From Galerina marginata (taxonomy: Eukaryota > Basidiomycota > Agaricomycetes > Agaricales > Galerinaceae): 64,000 nucleotides of DNA. The notes beneath the pieces are model-generated. The model did no database searches. It saw only the letters and a program-made list of their open reading frames with translations, and was not told the DNA's origin. The stretch is from assembly GCA_023014335.1 (NCBI GenBank), contig JAECYW010000024.1, forward strand, positions 496,001-560,000, read 5' to 3'. Position numbers and translations under genes: made by a program. Below are positions 1-11,340 of this stretch, one piece after another; the stretch's first letter is position 1; the number at the start of each line of letters is the position of its first letter.

Positions 1-1242
1 TGACTACGTATATACGAGGAGGCGTGACCGTGTCCGGAAACCACCGAAGTCGTCACCAGAGGACTAAATCCAACAATGAGAGCACACAAAACACAGTCCA
101 GCAGCACAAGAAAACTTTAGGTTTGGAAAGTTAGACACGCTGTCCAGCAACACCTAGCAGGACCCTCCTCTATGCTGTTAAATGTCCGATACAAAATTGC
201 CACTTTTTGGCGTTTAGGTACAGTCGATTTTTTGCCATTTTGGTCCGCATAAATATCAGACCTACCATTTTCGACCAATAAAGGTCAGCATGTATAGGGA
301 ATAAATTACAATGGTCATGTTTCGATTTTCAGAGACCGCTTACAGCTTTCTGATGTACACTGCTCGCTACATACTCCACTATTTCTAGTCTTATTTTTAC
401 TACTTATCAGAGGTTCTGGAATTTATGCACTTAATCTGAAGGAATCATTGCACCCTGATTCCGTCACGTCGACCATTCTCCCGTTTTTTGCAATCTTACT
501 ACTGGTCTGTAAACGGTAAGGGAAGTCAGGTTGCTACGATTTGACATCTGCGAAAGGCGACTAATAGTAATCTACAAGTTCTGGCTGCAATTTCTGTTAG
601 AACAACACTTTCTTTATTTTCTGCTCGACTTTCATCGCTCAAACTTCGCCTCTCGCCCTCGCCATGAGATTCATCGTCAAAGCATTTTCGAGTGTCAAGG
701 GTAAGACATAAGAGTTACTCTTCAAGTTCGACGCTTGCACCGCCGCAACTCGACGCGCTTTCACGCGTGCTATTTTCAGCGCGCATGGGACGCACTCTAC
801 CCCGTTATGCACACAAACTGCTTGAAAAGAGCGTAGGCCCAAGGAATGAGCACAGCCGGACCGAGTCAATCACGCATCATTACAGTGAAGTGGAATCATT
901 TTTTAGTAAAGACTCGATTTTGATTTTTTAAAACATATTTTCCACCTTCAATTTTCAAATTTCGTAAGATAAGCAGATAAGGGAGGGAAGAGTGCGAGAA
1001 ATGTCTTGTAAACTAAGTACTGTTCCACTTAAACAGACAAACAATTTACAAGTTATTCTACAATCAACCCACTCCGTAGAAGTTATGAGCGATGTTTTAA
1101 GGTATATAAGGACATACTAAAAGCGCAAGGAGAGGGCGGTTCAAACAAAAAAAAATCATAAACATTGAAAGTGCATGGCTAATCCAGAATTATGAGCGAA
1201 GACGTGCATCGAGGGATAAGGCTACGCCACCTGATGTCAAAT
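1..1242. other. No gene recognised; partial hairpin near 142-164
   Basis: No reading frame here looks like a gene. Near 142-164 there is a degenerate member of the GTCC...GGAC hairpin family that is abundant from 2.5 kb on; its right arm carries an extra A. The last ~90 bases (from about 1150) begin a block that is repeated at 25.8 kb. Confidence 0.5.
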
Positions 1243-1871
1243 TTACGAATCCTTCAGAAGTTTTGAAACCGATTCAAGCCCTGCTTCAGCTAAAGTGGCA
1301 TATATATTCAGCAAGAAGGGATGCAGTTGTAAGAGTCTGGCCATACCGGAGCGAATCCTGGTGATAAGCCCTGAAAGGAAGTTAGTCGATACGAAGACGG
1401 CAAATGACTTGCACATATACCTTCTATCATTCTCTCGGTTTTCCAAAGCCATCCACGCCTGTCCAACCAATATCTGTAGGTATTGAAGATGCATTTCCGC
1501 ATGTAAAAGAAGGCTGTCTTTCTCGCCATTAAAGCCGGTAAGCGGAAGAGGAGGACTGTCTTTGAGAGCCGCGATAATAGCTCGAATTACAGCCAGGTGA
1601 TTTGCAAATTTGGTATTGGAATTCTGAGGAACTTGGATGGGGGCAGTCGAATCGAGATCTGCATCAGAGTCCGCCACGAAAGTAATTGGTAGGTATGCGT
1701 TATTTTCAATAAAACTGTGAATGGCTTGGTTGAATTCATTCTGTAGTGATAGGAATAAAGGAAAAAAGTTTTGCTCGTCTGGTGAAAATAAAATCAGTGA
1801 AAGGAATGTAATACGGAATGAACAAATAACATACTGCGAGCGTGATGGAGGAGGGCGGCTTGAAAATCCAT
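1243..1871 (-). CDS. Uncharacterised 190-aa protein, two exons
   Basis: Hand-spliced as complement(join(1243..1778,1835..1871)), 191 codons including the stop. The ATG at 1871 opens MDFQAALLHHAR, then a 56-bp GT-AG intron, then a long exon with a helical, leucine-rich C-terminal half (AEMHLQYLQILVGQAW, LLNIYATLAEAGLESV). Phases match exactly across the intron, which supports a real gene. I do not recognise the family and see no catalytic motif, signal peptide or membrane segment. The last 185 bases or so of the coding sequence are repeated, with small deletions that break the frame, at 25.85-26.06 kb. An upstream exon cannot be excluded. Confidence 0.55.
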
Positions 1872-2173
1872 AGTCTGAGCGAAGGTAGGATATACGACAA
1901 AAACGTCAAAGGGGAGTATCGAAGTCGGGAGAAAGATGAGTATTTGAACCCAGCTGGTGACCAATCACGCCATAACTGTCACATATAGATGTGGTGGCGG
2001 CGATTGGACATGGTGGCAGAAACAAGCCTCATAGATATCTATGAAGCAACTCTCAATGCTCTGGTAGTTCGGCTGGGGGAAAAATAACAACGAAGAAGAC
2101 AAGCTGGGCAGGGCTAGGTGCTGGTTGATAGAGCCCTACAATATGGCTAGAATCTAATCGATGCTCGGTGACG

Positions 2174-2205
2174 TTCTTTTCTTTTCGATTTTCGAAAGAA
2201 AAGAA
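2174..2205. repeat. Pyrimidine/purine hairpin
   Basis: A TTCTTTTC-rich arm ending in TCGA is followed after three bases by its near-perfect reverse complement (TCGAAAGAAAAGAA). The stem is about 14 bp with one bulged T. The surrounding stretch 1872-2497 contains no gene that I can support; one minus-strand frame at 2297-2485 encodes a hydrophobic 62-residue peptide of doubtful reality. Confidence 0.6.
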
Positions 2206-2497
2206 AAAATGTAGCAAGAGAAGCTGGGCGGTCTCTGAGGGACATCACGCCTTGGAATACCAGAAAGGGAAATAGGTATCTGAGTACGGATAAGAATTAA
2301 GCGAATAGGGCGTCCAGAAGAGGTGGAATCACATTTCTCTTCGTCTTCGGCGAGCCAAAGCGGAGTAAAGGGTTACATGACCACAAAAAAACAGCGACGA
2401 GCACCAAACAACTGTGGATACAAGTTATGACGAAAGGTGCGACAAGGACGACAATTCCTGTGAGAATGAACAAGAGTGAGACCATGATATCGTTATA

Positions 2498-3325
2498 TAA
2501 CAGAACCGATCTACCTCAGCGTTCATGTTCAACTATCCCAGTCGGTATGGTGGTTGACGATACCACCCCGTATACAACAATCCAGTCCAGCAACACATAG
2601 CGGACTGGAAGTATGTATGGCCCCGACCTGTAGCACCTAGAGGACAGCGAGCGGACCTATGTCCAAAACGTCTCAGTCGTCCAACAGCACCTAGTGGACG
2701 ATTAGAACGATGAGGACAGACGATTTGATTCATTTGAAGCCAATCGTCAAAATCGCCTGTTTGAATTAGGGCAGGCTAGTGTGACCTTTTGTGACTCACG
2801 TTCTGAGCGTTTGCCTTATCTCCAAACCCCGTTCTTGTCGTCCGCTAAGTGTTGTTGGACGAAGAAAGGGACGTTTTGGGTGCGTTGTTCTCGTCTTCTC
2901 GTCGTCCGCTAAGTGTTGTTGGACGATGAAAGGGACGTTTTGAGTGCGTTGTTCTCGTCTTCTCGTCGTCCGCTAAGTATTGCTGGACAACGAAAGGGAC
3001 GTTCTGGGTACGTCTTCTCGTCGTCCGCTAAGTATTGCTGGACGACGAAAGGGACGTTCTGGGTACGTTGTTCTCGTCGTCCGCTAGGTTCTGCTGGACA
3101 ACGAGTCAATGTTCGGAGCAGAATAGTTCTTAGAGTGCGGCTAGACTAGCTTGCGTGGGCTCACGGAACTCTCAGTCCGCTATGTGGTGTATTCATTATC
3201 TTACGGTTATTCTGAACGAAAAGGTGATTTATTTCTCCTCTAATAATTTCGTGGTCTTAACTTTATCCGTTCTCGTAGGCATATATTCATCTGGCTCAGT
3301 AGAATTTCTTCCTCGATTCTACATA
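2498..3325 (+). repeat. Hairpin-rich dispersed repeat, copy 1
   Basis: Starts at TAACAGAACCGATC and runs to about 3325. It is nearly identical to 26066-26712 and matches, inverted, 54.64-55.52 kb. Copies 2 and 3 continue about 90 bases beyond the point where copy 1 diverges (after GATTCTACA), so copy 1 seems to have lost its right end next to the JmjC gene. The repeat carries at least seven copies of a GTCC-loop-GGAC hairpin. Several frames are open through it, but they follow the repeat unit and I do not call them genes. No transposase or flanking duplication was seen. Confidence 0.8.
2836..3100 (+). repeat. Tandem array of hairpin units
   Basis: Five hairpins (starting near 2838, 2902, 2966, 3021 and 3075) follow each other at 55-64 bp spacing. 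Each is followed by a spacer of the type GAAAGGGACGTT...GTTCTCGTC. Stems reach 9-10 bp if one G-T pair is allowed. The same array is present at 26.23-26.49 kb. Confidence 0.85.
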
Positions 3326-3391
3326 GCTTGCCTACATGTTTGCAGCCCCGTGGGTATTTCGCGAGTACCTGCCTCCTCTCCTACAGCATGT

Positions 3392-6300
3392 ATGTTCCTG
3401 CCAGGGCCGCCGAGTCTGAAGGATGGTCTTGATGTGAGTGCGTGTTTCATGCTAGACCTCATTTTTGATGATTTTCCAGGCATTTTCCCGCTTGCAAGAC
3501 TGGCCGAAGATGGTGATAACCTTCAAGAAGTTAGTGCAAGATGCGACCGACGGCATCTCGCAGTTTCGCAAATTTTCCGATCCTATGCTTTCCTTGATGC
3601 ATATGGCTGCTAGGAACAATGTTGCAACGAAGTACATCGCAATCGAAGAGAACTTCCTTCTGGCTGCTATTCATATAGCTGCTATGAAAGGCATTCGATT
3701 CCCTGAAGGAACCATACCAGATCTTCCTGCAGATATGCCCTCTGTGCCACCTGGGTATGTTCTTTTTCTTTGATATCGATGCGTGCCAATCCAAGTAGTG
3801 GTTTTCAAGATGAAGAATCATACAACCGCTTTGAAATTGAATATAATGCATTCATCAAGAAATGTCAAACGGATGGCTGCGCATCTTCAACGGCCCATGT
3901 AGGCTCTCGTTCGCCATTCCAGCTTGCCTCTTTGATATCACCCCTGTACCTTTTGGCGACTGTGCGGTTGTCGACGAAGTCCTTTCATCGCCGAACCGTC
4001 ATCGATTTGGCTGCGAGGCTTGGCCCTCACAAGCCGCCTCGCGTCTTGGCTGTGGAAAATCTGATTTGGGATGCCCTTTTTCGTCTTGCTGAGGGTCGCA
4101 TCTCGGTTTACACAGCGCTACGGGACTTAGCAAACTCCATGCCCTGGTCCGATATCAATTCTGCGACAACATGTGACACCGATAAGCGGTGTTTTTCCCC
4201 TGCGTTGCGTATGTTTTTGCCACTTTTGTTCAAGATTGATCGTTGACCTCGTGGCACGTAACGTTTGTAGCCGTACCATACGTTCCATCTATGTCTTTTC
4301 CGGAACCCAGCAGGCCGTTGCATTTTATTGAGCCATCTCCGCCGCCACCTGCTTCTATTGGCTTTGACCCTACGGGAGTCACGATGTTATCTCACGCCAA
4401 TACCAGCGCACGCAACGTTCAGCAGCAGTATTTGCCTACATCACCGTCCATGGAAGTCCCGGTGTCATTGAGTGTTGTTGCTGCACGCTCTATTCAGGCG
4501 CCTCTGGCTCTATCGGTTAATCCGCCTCTGCCTCAAGTAGTCCAACCTCTGATCGGACTCTACAACGAATCGGCTCCAGCCGTTCATGCACGTTAGGCGT
4601 CTTCTACTGGTGAACAAGTCGAGACTGGCATTCATTCTGAGGCATTGCCTATGCAACATGCCATGGAACCGTGTATGGAAAACAATTCTACAGCACCATC
4701 CTACCCTCCACAATCAACGCCTCTTAGCCCGTTTGAAGAGCAAGCAGAACCATTTCCGATGGAAAATGGTGGCAAGGATTCTTCTGCAGATGCTTTAGCT
4801 CCAGCTCTCAGCACAGCTTTTCATGGCGCTCCTGTAGGAAGCCGCTCGGTGGTGAATTCTCTCCAACTCACGTCACAGCTCACTGCATCAACGCCTCATG
4901 ACGACTCTGCCATTCGTGACTTTGAGGCTAATAATAACGGTCCACTGGATTTCTGGCCTGGTTCAGAAAGCGGCTCAGATTCGAGATCTGGTCCAGCCTG
5001 CACCTCGGGTGGCATGGATATCGACCGTGATGAACTTGGGGGCATTCGATCGCCTGCGCGTCCTCATGCTGAAAGCAACGGGCCTGTTGCATTGGATGGG
5101 CTTGGTTTCATGGGATGTGACCCCGATGTTCTTCAGCCCTTTGCTAGCAATTCAGCAGACGACCTGTCAAATGGGCATTTTGCAGAAAATGATCGTAATT
5201 CAAGCGATGGTTTTCTGAGCACCGATGAAGAGCCAGACATGTTGTCAGAGCCTCAATCTCGTCCATCCTCGCCAGCCGAAGCCCCCAAAACGTCTACCTT
5301 ATCGAATAGTGGCGGCAAAACTTCGACTAAGCGTCCTCGCTCTTCGTCTCCTGTTGTCTTTTCAGGACTGGGATCGAAGGAAAACCCTATCGAACTGACC
5401 GACGTCACTTCGCTATTCGAGCCAATGGTGATAAGGGAATATGTAAGTGCAGTCCAATATTCACTCTTCAATTTCTTGATGCTGAACATAACTTTGTAGA
5501 TCGAAAAGGAACAAATTTCTCTTCCTCTTGAAGCCAATCGTCCGACTAGGAGGAAAACTTATACCGTTTTCGATGTGACAGGTAGACCCATGGCATTCAC
5601 TCCAAAGTTCCATGTAAGTTGCGTGAAGTCGAAAGTTTTTCTGTTATTAAATTTGTTTGTCAAGTTCCGAGCTTATCACCAACGACTTGGTCAATTTTTT
5701 AAGCGTATCAATCGTTTTATGTCGATCGTCGACCACGTCACATTGCACGTCCAGCCGATTCCGTTATCAAGCCATTCACTTACGAGGCATGGAAGGCACT
5801 GAAGTCTTTCGAAAGGCAACAAGAATTGAAGAAGAAGAATGTTATTGTCACCGGATGGCCTCTGAAGGACAATATATCTTTCGATGAGGCTGGTCTGAGA
5901 AAGGTCGCTGGGACACCTTCACGGCAAATTTCTATAAATGGCAAGAACATTGATGACCCCATTTCTGCCTAATTTTTCCTAAATTCCTTCTTTTTTGCAG
6001 ATTACTCCATCCAGCCTCTCGCCAAAAAATGCGGCCCAACAGTTGTCAGTGGTCGTGTGCGAGATTTGTGGGAAAATTGTCATCCATCAGGGAGAATTCT
6101 AAATGCCTTGGACCTTCCGTTATACGACGGTAACATGGAGCCCACAGCATACACAAGTGACCTCCATGCGTGGGATGTGACTCGCGGCCATTATTGCATT
6201 GACCAAGCCTTGACATACCCAACCGAACACATGCGGTGGGCTCTTGTTGGCCTTAAAAACGCCATAACATTTCTGCATATCGATTGTGAGGGCTTGGCCA

Positions 6301-7580
6301 CTGAGGTTTTAGTAGCCGCTGGTGGAAAGGCATGGGCATTCCTTCGTGAACGCCATAACAATCCTCTGGCATCCATAGACTTTTTCCTGAATGATGGCTT
6401 TCGCCTTGACGAAGTCTTGGACTCGTCCAATTATGATTTTGAGATTGTGGCTTTGCGACCGGGTGACAAACTGTAAGTTCATATTGTTATACCCCGTGCA
6501 ATCTGTTGCTAAATATTGGGTAAAGCTTTATGATGCCTTGGCAACCTCACTTTGTCTTTGGTTATGCTCACTCGATATGTCTTGGCGGGCACTACTACTT
6601 CACCCACCACATGCAATTGACACTTCAAGGCCTTATCCATTCGTTCATCTTACACGAATTCGTGACTAACATCTCACACCCTACTCGCCTTTTGTTGCGC
6701 CGTATGGTCATCTTGTATCACATGGGGTTAATCGAAGATGAGTTTGCCGAATCTGGTATAGTTTCTTTGTCTCTCATCAACCTTTTTCTTACATCCACGA
6801 AACAGACGCAGCCGTATCTCATCTGCCAAACATCAACCACATCGATGGCTTGATGGATTTACTTTCAGCTTGTGTCCTCGTTACCTTGGGGAACGTCCTT
6901 GATTTCAGGACTTATCGTGCGCCAACACAACAAGAAAACCAACAAGCCAATAAAAACCAGCAAGTCTTGATTGACCATGAAATCAACCTCATTCCTGTTG
7001 GTGAACGGTTTGCGATTTGCTATGCTCGTGGAGTTGCTCTCCGTCTCATGGACTGGATCCGATTCTGCTTCAAGATCACTGGTCCTGGGGGTACTGTCAT
7101 CAGTGACTTACCATCTCGCTTTTTCATTCAGATCGCTCAAACCTTGATCAAGTACAAAGAAGGTGCAACTGCCTCAGAGCTTGATACAAAGGCCAATTGC
7201 ACGTTGAGCCTGCTTACGAAGCAGATCAACAACATTGTGGATATTGATCCTCATATTTCTTCTTTGTGGTTGGAACGACATTTGCTACCTTCTGGATCGC
7301 TTGCACTTGAGAAACAAGAGAAGTATTCTGTTCAATTGCTCCCTGCCAAGCACCGTAACTGGTCAAGCATCTCATATGGTTTGTCTTGGATCTGGGATAT
7401 TCTATGCCAGCTCACAATGTGTTGTCAGATTTCTTCAAACACGGCATTACTCGGTTAGATCAGCTTTACTTCAACGCTCAAATGGATCGTCAACATTTGG
7501 AACTGTCGCTGATCATTCCTCATTTGAAAAAGCATTCGTCCACTAGTCAACGTCGTTCCAAGCGTGCTAGATCAGATTGA
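3392..7580 (+). CDS. JmjC-domain 2OG-Fe(II) oxygenase-like protein (1194 aa)
   Basis: Spliced as join(3392..3433,3480..3754,3799..4208,4271..4536,4597..5442,5500..5581,5704..5940,6001..6472,6526..6755,6806..7378,7429..7580), 1195 codons with consistent phases. The N-terminal half is acidic and rich in Ser/Pro; the C-terminal half carries a JmjC-like core: HIDCEGLATEVLVAAGG (HxD iron ligands) and GDKLFMMPWQPHFVFGYAHS, GGHYYF (second-half ligand region). JmjC enzymes are nuclear Fe(II)/2-oxoglutarate oxygenases, often histone demethylases; the substrate here is unknown. Odd points: an in-frame TAG at 4594 is removed only if 4537-4596 is a 60-bp intron; the intron 5582-5703 is long (122 bp) and its donor choice is uncertain; the intron 5941-6000 is GC-AG. 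The start lies only ~65 bp from the end of the hairpin repeat, so an original 5' exon may be lost. Confidence 0.72.
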
Positions 7581-7784
7581 TCTTTTCTTAGGAGGCCAAT
7601 TCCATTGAAACCAATCGAGGCGTGTCAAGATAAGTAAGTACAGAGTAATGAGAAATGAAGGAATTTCCCTGAATGGGCTTGATTAGCCTCGATATATTTA
7701 CATTAGTTGTGCAAAAAATTGCGACAAGTGCAAACCAGGCTGTTCGAATTCGTTTGACAGCCCTGATCATTAAGCTTGCTCCTT

Positions 7785-8469
7785 TCAAAAGCGCCCTTCA
7801 ATGAACCCCGTTCTGTAGGAGAACCACATTCTGGTTTGAAGAGTTTTGAGCTCTTCGTCCAGTACAGTCAGATTGGCTTGGAGTTCACCAACGCTGACGC
7901 GCACGGTCCACTAGGAGAAAGGTTTTCAGCTATAGACGAGGTTAATGGCTGAACAACCTACCAGTCCGTATAAGTATACCTGGCGCAGGATGAAAGCAGG
8001 CGGTTAGGTCAACTAGCTGAGTGATGTGTTAACAGGGCCTACAAGCTGGAATATGATGTAAGTGGTCGGGTCTGGACGAGGATATTCAGGGTGAAAAGCT
8101 GAATAATCAAGACAGTTTGCAATTTTGAAGAGTAGAAGCATCTTTTGGGTAGTGTCGAGGAAAATATGTATCTGGCCTAAAAGCTTACACTGGGTGATAT
8201 TAAACTCTTGCGCCTTACGAGATTAAAATTTCAGACACACATGCAATAGTTCCAACATGGGTGCATATTGAGGCAAGTGTAACCCCCCAGAAATTTGTTC
8301 CAGCTCGTGAGCTTTCTGTCGACTGCTCTCCAACGATTTTTCGAAGTCGTCGATCAAAACCTGGGGGGCGTTATGGTTAGCAAAGCAGAGTATAAAAAGC
8401 CGATAGCAAATGACTTACCGACAAATTTTCTGCTTCTTGAAAGTGTGGAAGAAAGTCAAAATCGGCCAT
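7785..8469 (-). CDS. Small coiled-coil protein, multi-exon, unrecognised
   Basis: Exon 1 (8419..8469) reads MADFDFLPHFQEAENLS; a 58-bp intron follows (8361..8418); exon 2 (8284..8360) reads VLIDDFEKSLESSRQKAHE and on. The last exon (7785..7910) reads WTVRVSVGELQANLTVLDEE and ends GFIEGRF-stop. The middle exons (about 7965-8200) are less certain. Heptad-like leucines and charges suggest short coiled coils. TRMWFSYRTGF resembles the start of Atg4 proteases, but no catalytic region follows and I do not use that name. Exon 1 and its intron are duplicated in inverted orientation at 9643-9770. Confidence 0.5.
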
Positions 8470-8778
8470 TAACGCTTAATCTTGTGAGGAAAGGCAAGCT
8501 TGTCTGCAGCTGATATATGAAGTAGAATCGGAGTCATATTGAAGATGCCCTTCGCGTTATCGGCGACGGCTTAAGACATGCGTGTCGCGCAAGGGGCGCT
8601 GGGAAAGGAACAATACGAGTCAGTACACTCCAGAGCGTCGGGCAAAAACTGGTGAACTTTTCCGGGTCGAATGACCGGTAAATTCCCATGGTTATCACCC
8701 ACTTAATTAACTCGACAACTTTTTTGCAGCAAACAGGGAATCAAGAATGGAATGGAGTGAGTTTTTGACTGTCCGACA

Positions 8779-8930
8779 CGCCAACTCACAACGACTCACC
8801 TACAAAGAATGGTACGTAACGAAGCCCTGGCTGAGACTAGTCGAGCTGGCCATGGCCAAAAGCGTCCCTGTAATGATTTCCAGACATCGCCCATTAATCA
8901 CCAATCGAATCTCTTTTTCCTCCTCTAGGA
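8779..8930 (+). repeat. Partial copy of the 5' flank of the 10.2-kb gene
   Basis: The segment with CTCACAACGACTCA and CCAGACATCGCCCATTAATC matches 10007-10225 upstream of the gene copy at 10267, with a deletion of about 55 bases. Reading frames in it continue into unrelated sequence. Between this and 9643 no gene is supported; a plus-strand frame at 9142-9372 (76 residues) has no recognisable features. Confidence 0.7.
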
Positions 8931-9642
8931 AAGAGCCAGCCAGACCTCGTCCGGTTTCGCGGATTTGAGGCCAAAATCATGACGGATTTGAGACTCGACT
9001 CTGGATTTTTCCCGGACAAGTTTTGAAGGGTGCTTCCCGGGTCCTGCTCAGGCTGTCCTAACAACATGAAGCTAACGCGTCTTTCTCTAAACCTACCCTC
9101 CGTGCGAGCCTATTTTATACGATGTCGACTTCAGTACTCTCTTGTATTCCTCAGTAGATGAGCAAGCCGTACTTCAAGCTCTTCTCGACCAGGATTTACC
9201 AGCTACTTGCCTGGCTCCTGAAGCCGGCCTCTCATTGTCGAAGGAAGGGAAAGTGACGGGCCCAGAAGGAAAAGCGTGGCCAGTATCTCGATCGGAAGTT
9301 CAAGGACGTGCTTTCAAGCACGCGGTGTATATTTCAACGACTTATTTGCTGAGGCGCCTACTACAGCTATAGTGCGAGCCCGACCGTGATGACTCTCAGA
9401 AAATATTTATCATTTCAAGAGCTTCGCGCTCTGGGCTGACGAGGGGTATATATCAAGCTGGGCTGCGCCGATCCATGACTGCCGACGTACGAAGGACTGG
9501 ATGCCCGCCAAGAGGGACGGTCGCGACCCAGCTCGCAGGGTCTCTGCATCTGTAACCAGCCCGAAGGAGAAGAGGGGGAGTGCTGGAGAGCAGGCTGTGG
9601 CTTGGACAGCTGGGAAGGTGGATATCAACTGCAGGCGATTTC

Positions 9643-9770
9643 GCTTTCCTCACGAGATTAAGAGTTAATGGCCGATTCCCACCTCCTTTCACGCTTTCAA
9701 GAAGCAGAAAATTTGTCGGTAAGCTATTTGCTATCAACTTTTCATACTCTGCTTTGCCCATAACGCCCCG
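9643..9770 (+). repeat. Inverted duplicate of exon 1 of the 7.8-8.5 kb gene
   Basis: Reverse complement of 8368-8495 with about 85-90 percent identity by eye. It keeps the ATG, the 17-codon exon (MADSHLLSRFQEAENLS) and the splice donor GTAAG, then stops at the intron's AACGCCCCG where the acceptor should be. No second exon follows, so this copy is not functional as a gene. Confidence 0.8.
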
Positions 9771-10266
9771 TGTGTCTTAAATCTTAATCTCCCATTCGGT
9801 CTGTGACTCCAGCCTGAGTCATAGCTCAAGCAAAAGTAATTGAAAGTGAGTCCGTCTTTTTGCACCGAAAATTTGGCTCCACCCTTAGACTTGCTTCGCT
9901 CGCAATAATACTGCCGCAGTCGTTGATTTCGAGCACAAGCCCAAGGTAATGAGTCACTTGTTTCATGAATTGTCCCTTTATTCCTTGCAGCTATGACAAA
10001 TAATGAACGAACTCACAACGACTCATTTACAAAGAATAGTACGCAACGAAGCCCTGACCAAGGCCCTGACTGAGATATTTCGTTTCATCGGCCATAAGCC
10101 GTCCCTGTATTTCCTCGCAGATAAATTCAGCTAGGATCCAGGATGTCGCCTCGTTCGTGCAATGATATCCAGACATCGCCCATTAATCACCAATCGAATC
10201 TCTTTCTCTCCCAGGATAGTTCCTTCTCCCCCAGCGATCACGCCAAGGATTCAAATTGATCTCACA

Positions 10267-10885
10267 ATGAGAGGAATCGATAGCGTTAGAGAAAAAACAC
10301 CACGTCGAGAGCTTACGCCGTCAGTCAATGGCGACTTCAATCATGCCAACAGCGATGGCGAATCCGAATTGACGGATTTGTCTGAGAATTCCGACTCGGA
10401 GTGCGCAGGTTTTGTCACCCCCGCTAAGACGATTCCAAAACCTTCAGGGGAACCAGGACGCCCCAATTCAGGGGGATACAGTATCGACGAGGTCCTTGTT
10501 TCCTGGGGCAAAGAAGAACTGAGAAAGGTCACGGTAAATATATCTCATTCTACGGTAACGACTTGTTATAACTTATCTTACCATAATCTCGCCAGACTTA
10601 TACAAAAAAGCTTGCCGATTCGAAGTTAGATCGCACCAAGAGTTATAGCAAGCAAGATTGCAGGAAGGTCAACGTTGTTTGCCAAACGGTTTTTTGTTTT
10701 TGCACTAGTTTCCTTTCTGTCGTTTATTTGCTCGATATCAGGTTGCCCGAAATTATCCAATTGTTAACAAGTACGACGAGCATTGGCCAGTTCGGGCCAT
10801 TTTGAAACTGCATTTGAAGACTGTATCTGAAAGCATTCGACGCGAACAGGGGGCAATTAAGAGCAATGCCAAGGCAAGCGAGTAG
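10267..10885 (+). CDS. Uncharacterised basidiomycete-type protein, copy A (167 aa)
   Basis: Spliced as join(10267..10533,10596..10688,10742..10885), 168 codons. Exon 1 is acidic and rich in Ser/Pro (SELTDLSENSDSE; GYSIDEVLVSWG); exons 2-3 give SYSKQD, YPIVNKYDEHWPVRAILKLH and a basic C-terminus. The WPVRxxLKLxLK block is, as I recall, shared by small proteins that recur in mushroom genomes; no function is known to me. A frame is open upstream to 10162. A second, decayed and inverted copy lies at 60.66-61.46 kb; comparison with it supports these splice sites. The flank 10126-10266 belongs to the same duplicated unit. Confidence 0.6.
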
Positions 10886-11340
10886 TTGGTAGTTATTCTT
10901 GAGTACTGGGACGATTTGAAGCCGTTGAAGTAAAATAGGCGATTGAATGAATTTTTCTTATACAAAGTATGTACACAAGAAATGGGAGAGGACAATGAAA
11001 TTGTGGTCGGGAGAATGCATGTATACACTCCATCCACTATACTACGTTTTTGTGATTTCCTGAAGTAAAGCATCAGCCCGGTGCGGAGAACACTGCAGGG
11101 GCGTACATACCTCACAGATCGGTTAAATCATCCTTGTCAATTACTCGCGTACTGTCCGGTCCAAGCTGGAGAGTGCCGTCTTCGTTGAGGTGGGGATAAA
11201 AAACTTGCTGCAGCCGTTCCCGACGAGTCGAATTGTCGCTCGAGGTTCGAAAACCGTGAGGTGCGCAGACGGGCTGACGCGGTAGACACCCTGGCTAGCG
11301 AAAGCTCAGAGCCGGTCCTGGAAACTAGAGCTTGGACTTA

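Noticed and set aside
2836..3100. CRISPR-like array of repeats and spacers
   Set aside because: The units are 55-64 bp tandem copies with near-identical spacers in eukaryotic DNA, and no cas-like gene exists. It is a minisatellite of hairpins.
2909..3149. Overlapping plus and minus frames in the hairpin array, present again at 26.3 kb
   Set aside because: Both strands are open because of the repeat unit, and copy 3 interrupts them. No start or splice evidence.
7785..7910. Atg4 protease (TRMWFSYRTGF)
   Set aside because: The match is one short motif at the very end of the protein. The catalytic Cys, Asp and His regions are absent, and the upstream exons do not resemble Atg4.
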